Positions 56,909-64,000 of a DNA stretch of 64,000 bases are shown here, piece after piece. Numbering within the stretch: position 1 is the first letter of the stretch; every line of letters begins with the position of its first letter. The notes under the pieces were generated by a model that worked only from the letters and a program-made list of their open reading frames with translations, made no database searches and was not told where the DNA came from. The stretch lies in NCBI RefSeq assembly GCF_040958095.1, contig NC_091208.1, forward strand, positions 4,236,230-4,300,229, read 5' to 3'. The DNA is from Procambarus clarkii. Its lineage: Eukaryota; Arthropoda; Malacostraca; Decapoda; Cambaridae. Made by a program: the position numbers and the translations under genes.

Positions 56909-56915
56909 GTTCTCT

Positions 56916-58663
56916 TGTCACGTGGGGGTGGGCGGTCCGGGGCTCTGCTAACACTCGGCTGCTAGGGGCTCAAAAGGCCCAAATACTCAGCCCCTCCGAC
57001 TCCCGGGATTCACCGGAGTCTCTTTGGTCACACAAGATAGGACCAACAATGCCCACCTCTGCAGGTCTTTGCTTCCACCACAAAGGGGTGCCACTGATTC
57101 ACCCTGGAAGCCCTTCAGTCAAACACGGGGAAACTGCTGTTAACAGTTCCGGCCTAGACCCGTGGGGGAGTGAAGGAAGACTCAGGCTTACCTATAACCA
57201 TAACCTCCCTGAGTCTTGCCTGCCAGACAAAAAAAGGTTGCAGGAACTCCTTTCCCGCCTGTCTTCTCTATCTTCCTCTTAGCAAGGTCGCCAGCTGGGT
57301 TATTATATCTGCACCCCAGCAATGCAGTTCAGTGGGTGTATTATATATTGTTTGTAGCCAGAAATGTATGCTCATAGAGAATTATCATAAATGGAGGCAC
57401 ACTCAAACACAGTAATAAAATGTGTGGATTTACTGATGCAAATTACATGAACGCACACACACAATCACAAGTAATACATGAATATGGAATATGGATAATG
57501 AGCCTGGAGATCGTCAGCCTCTTCTTCCACGACCATCCAACACTCCTTCAACTGGGCAGGAAGACAGGAGTCTCACACTCTCACAGGAGGGCCTCTTCAC
57601 CACGTCGGCACCTCTTCTTCACTGTCCTGCCATCCATACACACTGTCCTCTCTGACAGTCCTGGACACAAGCTGCCTTGCAGCCTATTCTACTATTAAAG
57701 TAATAAAGTCTTGCTGCCACATACACAAGTAAATATTGTGGCCTAACTAGCCTACTCATACAAGGGGTAATGGGAGGGAAAATGATCTACCTTACACTCC
57801 TGGCTCACGACGCCTGTCCCTCGATGGTGTGAGGTTCCCACGCTTCCTTGGGTCGATCCTTGACGATCCAGGGCGTTCCACAGGTCCTCAGGTGTCGTGA
57901 AGCCTTCGCGTCGTCGCCGTTCCAATCCCTGAGATTCAGCTGCCCCAATCCTGGTTCATCGATGGGCGCTGAGCTAATCACTATTTTTCCCCACACTCGC
58001 CTCTCCCACAGGGCGTTGCTCCGTGTCCTAGGCACGGTGTCGTCCTTCCAAGATTCTCAGTGGATGTGACCCCAGTCACAGCTAGGCTTGCTCGCCCACC
58101 TTCCAGACCTCAATGTCCAGCCAGCGGCGCCGCCCAGCGTCGTCGCCGACTATTTTCCAAGTTTGGCACTTCTCTGCTCACTGAACTTGGTTCCTCTTTG
58201 GCTTCCCAGAAGCGCAGGGTCTCCAATAACTGTGATGGGCTGCGAAGGCCAGCTCAATCCACTGAACAAGGCTTGCAGAGCCTCCAATCCTTGAGAGCAG
58301 ACCGAGGCGCGTCCTGTCGCTTCCACGGTCAGTACAACTCTGACGTTGGCGCCGCCCGGGGCACTCGGTGACGTCATGGCGGGCCCTGATTTGTCGCCCG
58401 CGACCTACGTCGGCCAATCCGCGATCGGCATAGTGTCCCTTCCAAAAGGTCATATCTGCCGTAGGGGATACTGTTTCATTTTATAACAGGGCGCCAATTT
58501 TCCTTTATTTACAACTTATAATTTAACCTCCTTCCATTAACTGGCAGCCGGTCTGGTCGCCACATATATCATTAGATTCCCTGAACCTCAGAGAATGAGT
58601 AGGGAGAGCTGATATGACTCTTTAAGCCGGCAAACGAAAGAAATAGGAGAGGGCACCGTAACA
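56916..58663 (-). repeat. 5' LTR (minus orientation)
   Basis: 1,748 bp, same ends as the other LTR. Differences seen by eye include CCTCTGCAGG for CCTCCGCAGG, CAATGTCC for CAACGTCC, AGAAGCGC for AGAAGTGC, GAGAATGAG for GAGAATCAG and GGCAAACG for GGCCAACG. Followed by TTAA (58,664-58,667). Confidence 0.92.
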
Positions 58664-58667
58664 TTAA

Positions 58668-58969
58668 GCACATTTATAAATTTTAACATAAAATTTTACT
58701 TAAATTATTTTTGCTGAATTTTCTATATTTATATAAAAAGAAACTTGCAAAAATTATATAAATACAGAAAATTAAAAATATTTCGAGTGTACATAGCACC
58801 CATGTAACTTTGCTGTCGGCAGCGGGCTGGGATCATATAGCTCCTATGTAATACGGTGATAAAAGCATTTGTTATTGTTGGGGACATTTACCTACTGTGT
58901 AACCTGTTCTGAGGCCAGTAGTTGTCAAAATTTAACCATTCAACAGGTGATTTTTAATGTTAGTGTTAC
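58668..58969 (+). repeat. Module D, right part after the LTR element
   Basis: AT-rich core and D end (TACTGTGTAACCTGTTCTGA), continuous in sequence type with 52,036. Confidence 0.72.
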
Positions 58970-59220
58970 GGTCAGGTGGCCACAGAGCAGTAAGCCTAGA
59001 GTCAGCAGGTGGCCACAGAGCAGTAAGTCTAGAGCCAGCAGGTGGTCACAGAGCAGTAAGCCTAGAGCCAGCAGGTGGCCACAGAGCACTAAGCCTAGAG
59101 CCAGCAGGTGGCCACAGAGAAGTAAGCCTAGAGCCAGCAGGTGGCCACAGAGCAGTAAGCCTAGAGCCAGCAGGTGGCCACAGAGCAGTAAGCCTAGAGG
59201 CAGCAGGTGGCCACAAGGGC
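58970..59220 (+). repeat. R33 minisatellite array (7-8 units)
   Basis: Homogeneous 33-bp units (AGGTGGCCACAGAGCAGTAA, then GCCTAGAGCCAGC). More uniform than the 15.6-kb array, so more recently expanded or converted. Confidence 0.92.
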
Positions 59221-59820
59221 AGAGAACAGCCTTGATATATAATGATATATAACACTATTGCACTTATATTAATTACTCAGGTTCGTCATTTAACGGAGAC
59301 TCAGTGTAATAAGGGCACCCTAACATCATCTCATGTAAATGCTGATTTAATGTTTTTCCAACTATATTGACAGTTCTTGTTTGATGGTGAGAAAATGCAA
59401 AAGTATATAGAAAAGAGAGAAAGTGGGAATAGTGGAAGAGAGGGTGAGAGGGAGGGATGGAAGGAGAAGATGAAGGGAAAAGGGATAATGATTCTGACTG
59501 CTACAGATAAAGGCTTTCAGCAATGTCTTTTACATTTCCTTCTCTTTACATTTTCCTAAATCTTTGTTTTGTGACAGTGTAAACATTTTTACAGCAATGT
59601 ATAAATTTATACAATGAAACAGTGTTTGGCCCTGGATAATATAATTTTTTTTAATTGCTTATGCCTCCAAAATCTAGAAAATGGTTATTATTTTATAGAA
59701 ACTTCCCTTAGAGAGTTTGGGGAAGATGTCTACGGCAAAGGTCAAAGTCACAATTTAAAGCTTTAAGGTAATAATATAAATTTTTTGCCTACATTGGAGA
59801 CATAACAAATTTGAAAAGAG
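59221..59820 (+). repeat. Module F, left part
   Basis: F landmarks up to TTTTTGCCTACATTGGAGAC; the terminal part of F and the R28 array are missing here. Confidence 0.75.
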
Positions 59821-60102
59821 TACATACTCAGGAAGTGTGTATTCTGAGTGTGTACGGACGCCTGACAACTGGGTGGACAGCGCTTCTTTAGACTCCTTTT
59901 TTAGTTTAGAAAAATATTTCATTATAAATATTGAATTCCATGAATCTGAACCTGGGGCTGAGTGCATGGGCATGTTGTCAATTTCTCTTGCAAAATATGC
60001 CTCGCTCGTGTTGATATCAATTATATTTACAGGGGGTTTGGATGTCACGCATAAAGATGGGATCCGGATCTTCCACTTTCATGCTGTATATTGTAGTGCT
60101 TA
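59821..60102 (+). repeat. Module B, right part only
   Basis: After a short unique stretch (GTGTATTCTGAGTGTGTACG), B resumes at TTAGTTTAGAAAAATATTTC. The minus frame of the MKVEDP type is shifted here by an extra G (ACAGGGGGTTTGGATG). Confidence 0.7.
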
Positions 60103-60602
60103 TTGTTATAACCATAACCAGGCACTGCATCACCAACCTCAACAAGGCCCTGAACAACATCAACACCAGCCTCCACACCCTCAGCAACAACATAACCATA
60201 CCCAGGCACTGCATCACCAACCTCAACAAGGCCCTGAACAACATCAACACCAGCCTCCTCACACTCAGCCACAACATAACCATAACCAGGCACGGCATCA
60301 CCAACCTCAACAAGGCCTTGAACAACATCAACACCAGCCTCTACACCCTCAGTCACAACATAACCATAACCAGGCACTGCATCACCAACCTCAACAGGGG
60401 CCTGAACAACATCAACACCAGCCTCCACACCCTCAGCCACAACATAACCATAACCAGGCACTGCATCACCAACCTCAACAAGGCCCTGAACAACATCAAC
60501 ACCAGCCTCCACACTCTCAGCCACAACATAACCATAACAAGGCACTGCACCACCAACCTCAACAAAGCCCTGAACAACATCAACACCAGCCTCCACACCC
60601 TC
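60103..60602 (+). repeat. R84 minisatellite array H (about 6 units)
   Basis: About six 84-bp units with the same diagnostic variants and order as part of array G at 43.5 kb, and the same SINE at the end. Confidence 0.92.
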
Positions 60603-60770
60603 CTTGAGGTTACCTTGACCTACCATGACCTTGAGGAGCTTCCGGGGCTTAGCGTCCCCGCGGCCCGGTCGTCGACCAGGCCTCCTGGTTGTCGGACTGA
60701 TCAACCAGGCTGTTGGACGCGGCTGCTCGCAGCCTGACGTATGAGTCACAGCCTGGTTGATCAGGTATTC
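60603..60770 (-). mobile_element. Short SINE of a third type, duplicate of 44,236
   Basis: Same ends and same target position as 44,236-44,404, so it was copied as part of a segmental duplication. Confidence 0.78.
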
Positions 60771-61409
60771 CAGTCACAACATAACCATAACCAGGAACTG
60801 CATCCAATTGCAAGATAAAGATTAGGGACTAGACGGGGTGAAGGAAGGAATGGTGCCCAGTAGCTAAGTGATCGCCACTTACTGACGACTGTGACAGTGG
60901 CCTAAGAATAAGAAACGCAAAGGGGATATTAATAGGGGATTCAAAGTATCAACACAAAATTTCTAGTGGAATGAAACATAAAAAATTGTGAACATAAAAG
61001 TTATCCATGAAGGCGGTATAGAAAACAAGGAAAAGACGACTGACTCAGAGAAAGAGGAAAAGTAAAACAATATTATTTATTACTTCTCCCATACAATTAC
61101 TTTATAAAATGTAAATTTTGTTTAAATAAAATTTATTTCTTATTATAAGATAAAATATTTTTGTTTTGCTTTTAAAAGATTTAAAACATTTATCACAAAA
61201 CTCTTTTGAATTTATATTACCTAAGTATTTTTTTCATATAAGAAACTTATGTGATAATCAAACTTAATTTCATATAAAATTTTGAGTGTATATAACAAGA
61301 TAAATTTATCTCTTTAGTCATTAATAAGTAGGCATCACCTAACTACAGTTGTTAGCGTGTAGTATAACACTTACTGTGTTATTGTGGCCAGTGGTAATCG
61401 CAGAAACTC
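60771..61409 (+). repeat. R84 remnant and module D, duplicate
   Basis: Duplicate of 44,405-45,049 with few differences. One small change is that TACTGTGTACTCCGTTCTAA is replaced by TACTGTGTTATTGTGG. Confidence 0.8.
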
Positions 61410-61421
61410 GTGTTTCAATAG

Positions 61422-64000
61422 TTTTTTTTTTTTATTTTGATAAAAGAAATATATAAAGTATAGCACAATATATTCATGAGATGAACCTAAGAACAGAACA
61501 TAACAGCAAAAACATAATCATAAATAGGCATAGAAGAGAACATTGCATAATAAGACCCCAGAAACTCCAGGGACACAAGTCCGAATACAAATAAACATAG
61601 AAACGGACACACAACAAACGGACGCACACGGACATGGAAAGACACAACTAACATATAAAGAATAAACCAGACACACATATAAATACACAATGCACACAAG
61701 TACAGAAATAACACAAAGCATAAGCACATCGCACACAAATCATATAAGTAACATAAAAACAAACCATGGCCAAGGCCCAGGCACTACTATATGACAACCC
61801 CAAGAAAGAATCCGGGGCGAACAATGAAACACAGAGATACATGTACCCTAAACAAACACACTTCCAGGAAGAACAGCAATCAAACCAACAAAATGAGTAA
61901 CAAAACAGCCGCATGCAACTCACTCAAGGTACAAGCAACGGCCCACGCAGGAGCCAACATAGAAGCAAACCCACACTCACACACAACCCCACACACCAAA
62001 CCGAACACACAACCACAGGAGCAACCACACACACACCCAGCACAACTCCCCCGAGGAGGCCCACCGGAGGGCCGGGGATCTCGGATGAAAACAGCAGACC
62101 ACTCACCCAAAAGCAACCCCACGCACATACCCACCCGTGAACCAACCACGGAACTCGCTCGGAAACGCACGCTGCACCCACCACCACGTGAACCGCAAAC
62201 GACCCCTCAAAAACCCCAAAAGCCTAGCAACCCCATAACCCTCCCTCCGACCCACCCACACACAATACACAAAGTCAGCAACAAGAAGACAAAGCATATT
62301 ACGAACACGGCGCGGTCTCCGCGGAAAGGACAAAAACAAAAATCTCAAAAGGTCACCCCGACACTCAGGTCCACAAACTCCAACCAACACGTCCCGAAAC
62401 CAATCAAGCAAACCCCGCAACCGCCCGCAAAAATAAAAGACATGCAACTGCGTCTCAGGGAGACCACAGTGCACACACGCATCAGAGGCACGCAAACCCA
62501 GCATGCACAACCGTGCATTAGTCGCCAACGACAAATGCAAGAGCCGAAACAACAATTCCCGCTGTTGCGGAGCCAGAAACCGAGCCCCCAGCGCCGCCCA
62601 CACATCCCCCCAATCCCAACACGGGAACAAACCCTCCACCCGCGGTGGAACACGACGAAACAAAACCCGATACACCGCCTTGACCGACAAGGACAGGAAC
62701 CCCGGACAACGGCATACCTCCCGAAGTATCGCCACCGCCCAAGAGTAAACCGGGGAGGGTACAGACCGCCGCCTCCCGACAAACACCAAAATCCACCAAA
62801 TAGCTAAACCTAACAGAGCAAAAATAAACACACAAACCATTGGGCCCCCCACCCAATGCAAACCCCTGACACAACAAGACCCAAAAGAGCGCCCGAGCAC
62901 TCGTGAACACATCAGGAATGCCCACCCCACCCTCCCGCACAGCCAACACCAACGTCGACCGGCGAATTGGGTGGTAACGACCACACCACACGTAACGATA
63001 AACCTGGCGTTCCAACCCGAAAGCCAGCTTACGATCCAGGGGGAAAATCCGAGCCACGAACCAGACCCGGAACAAAACTTTGCAATTCACTAGCAATGCC
63101 GGCTGATAAAGCGTCAACGGGCGCACAGCCAGCAACCCAATCGCAACACCGACACTCCGGGAAACCATATCCCAATTGCAAGCCAAGGACCTCTCATAGG
63201 AAGCGAACCAGGTAAGCCCCAAAACCCGCATAGAAGTGACAACCGGAAACCATGACCCCACCCACACAAGGCGAGAGGACCACCCACCAAGACCCATAAG
63301 ACCGGATTTCGCACGATTTACCTGCGCCCCAGTGGCCAACTCAAACCTCTCAACCACAACCTGGACCGCCCCAACCGACCCATCCGAGGCCAGGAACAGG
63401 ACGGTATCATCTGCATATCCGCAGATAGGCAACCGAAGACCCGACGGCAAACGGGGGGGGGGACGATCAACGGGCATCCCTTGATCGCCCGAAAAAACGG
63501 CTCCTGAAAGACGATATACAGGAGCATCGAAAGCGGGCAACCCTGCCGCACCGAGCGACGCACAGGGAAAGAATCACTCAAAACCCATTTACACAGACCC
63601 GACTACAACATTGAGCATGCAACATACGCACCCAACGAACAAACAAGGGCGGAAATCCCAGCCTCCCCAACACACGAAACACAAAATCGAGCGACACACG
63701 GTCGAAAGCCTTCGACCAATCTAGACAAAGCATCGCTGCCGACAAGCGAGAGTCGGACACGTACAAGAGCACATCTCGAAACAATGCATTGCAATGCAAC
63801 AAGGAACGACCCGGAACACCACAAAACTGCTCCACAGAGACAACAGACGCAACAACACTGCGACACCGACCAGCCAAGACCTTAGACAGGATCTTGTAGT
63901 CGACATTCAACAAAGTAATGGGCCGCCAGTTTGAGAATAACCGTAGATCGCCCGACTTCGGAAGAAGCCGCACAATCCCAACGCACTGAGACATAGGCAG
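61422..64000 (-). mobile_element. Tx1/L1-like LINE, second copy, cut by window end
   Basis: Preceded by GTGTTTCAATAG (61,410-61,421), the same junction as the 45-kb copy. The 3' tail is an uninterrupted T run on plus. Only the 3' half of ORF2 is within the window. Confidence 0.9.
62103..63994 (-). pseudogene. LINE ORF2 (RT, 3' half), second copy, partial
   Basis: RT part: RLLPKSGDLRLFSNWRPITL (intact here, while the first copy has a 1-base deletion), LCLDWSKAFDRVSLDFVF, SVRQGCPLSMLLYIVF, ICGYADDTVLF, and C-terminal CVHCGLPETQLHVFYFC. The frame breaks at the run of 10 G near 63,455 and again near 62,850. The first break is shared with the other copy and therefore predates the duplication. Confidence 0.88.

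Larger units (their letters stand above)
52041..58663 (-). mobile_element. Gag-protease-only LTR retrotransposon (no pol), 6.6 kb
   Basis: Two LTRs of 1,748 bp each flank an internal region of 3,127 bp. LTRs begin TG and end CA and differ at about five positions by eye, so the insertion is young. The element is on minus: the primer-binding site is next to the right LTR and the polypurine tract next to the left one. The internal region holds a single long frame with gag, zinc knuckle and retropepsin. There is no RT, RNase H or integrase motif in any frame and no room for them. It is therefore non-autonomous, like the TR-GAG class known from plants. Gag style (SAP-like start, CCHC knuckle, DTGA protease) points to Ty3/gypsy. 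It is inserted in the AT-rich core of module D. Confidence 0.92.

Noticed and set aside
56916..58663. Segmental duplication instead of LTRs
   Set aside because: TG...CA ends, equal lengths, PBS and PPT adjoining the internal region and the TTAA duplication fit LTRs exactly.

Overview
The window looks like repeat-dominated nuclear DNA from a decapod crustacean, probably a crayfish-like or shrimp-like animal. The main evidence is several copies of a tRNA-headed SINE whose body (head with a GTTCGA B-box, then GGAGGCCTGGTCGAGGACCG and GACACTAAAAGCCCCGAAAT) I recognise from decapod genomes. A kelch-like animal gene relic and several arthropod-type retrotransposons agree with this. I see no prokaryotic features, no rRNA, no free-standing tRNA gene, and no host protein-coding gene with an intact reading frame. 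Long open frames that are not transposon ORFs come from minisatellites whose period is a multiple of three.

The framework is a composite macrosatellite. Its modules recur in a fixed order: R28 (28-bp unit with the palindrome TGACGTCA), module B (about 500 bp), R84 (84-bp minisatellite), module D (about 700 bp, very AT-rich), R33 (33-bp minisatellite), module F (about 900 bp), then R28 again. Partial or complete units cover 0.5-5.3, 11.8-21.4, 33.35-45.05, 50.87-52.04 and 58.67-61.42 kb. The 33.4-43.5 kb part contains two nearly identical units in tandem, offset by 5,138 bp. The segment around 43.5-45.1 kb recurs at 60.1-61.4 kb, about 16.36 kb away, with the same nested insertions.

Transposable elements are nested in this framework. 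A jockey-like LINE (minus strand) lies at 5.3-8.3 plus 11.2-11.8 kb, split by a SINE and a dead kelch-like gene (9.2-11.0 kb). A second copy lies at 21.4-24.6 kb. A 5'-truncated LINE with RT and RNase H lies at 12.7-15.4 kb. An ORF1-only LINE derivative occurs twice (34.8-36.8 and 39.9-42.0 kb). A full-length Tx1/L1-like LINE with a target-site duplication lies at 45.06-50.85 kb, with a second copy running off the right edge from 61.42 kb.

Two elements stand out. The first, at 24,588-33,345, is an 8.76-kb inverted-repeat (foldback) element with no coding capacity. It has 5'-AG...CT-3' ends and a perfect 6-bp target duplication (CTTATT), and an empty copy of the same site is present at 11,808. 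The second, at 52,041-58,663, is a young LTR retrotransposon with 1,748-bp LTRs that are nearly identical. It has one intact gag-protease frame of about 950 codons and no reverse transcriptase, RNase H or integrase.
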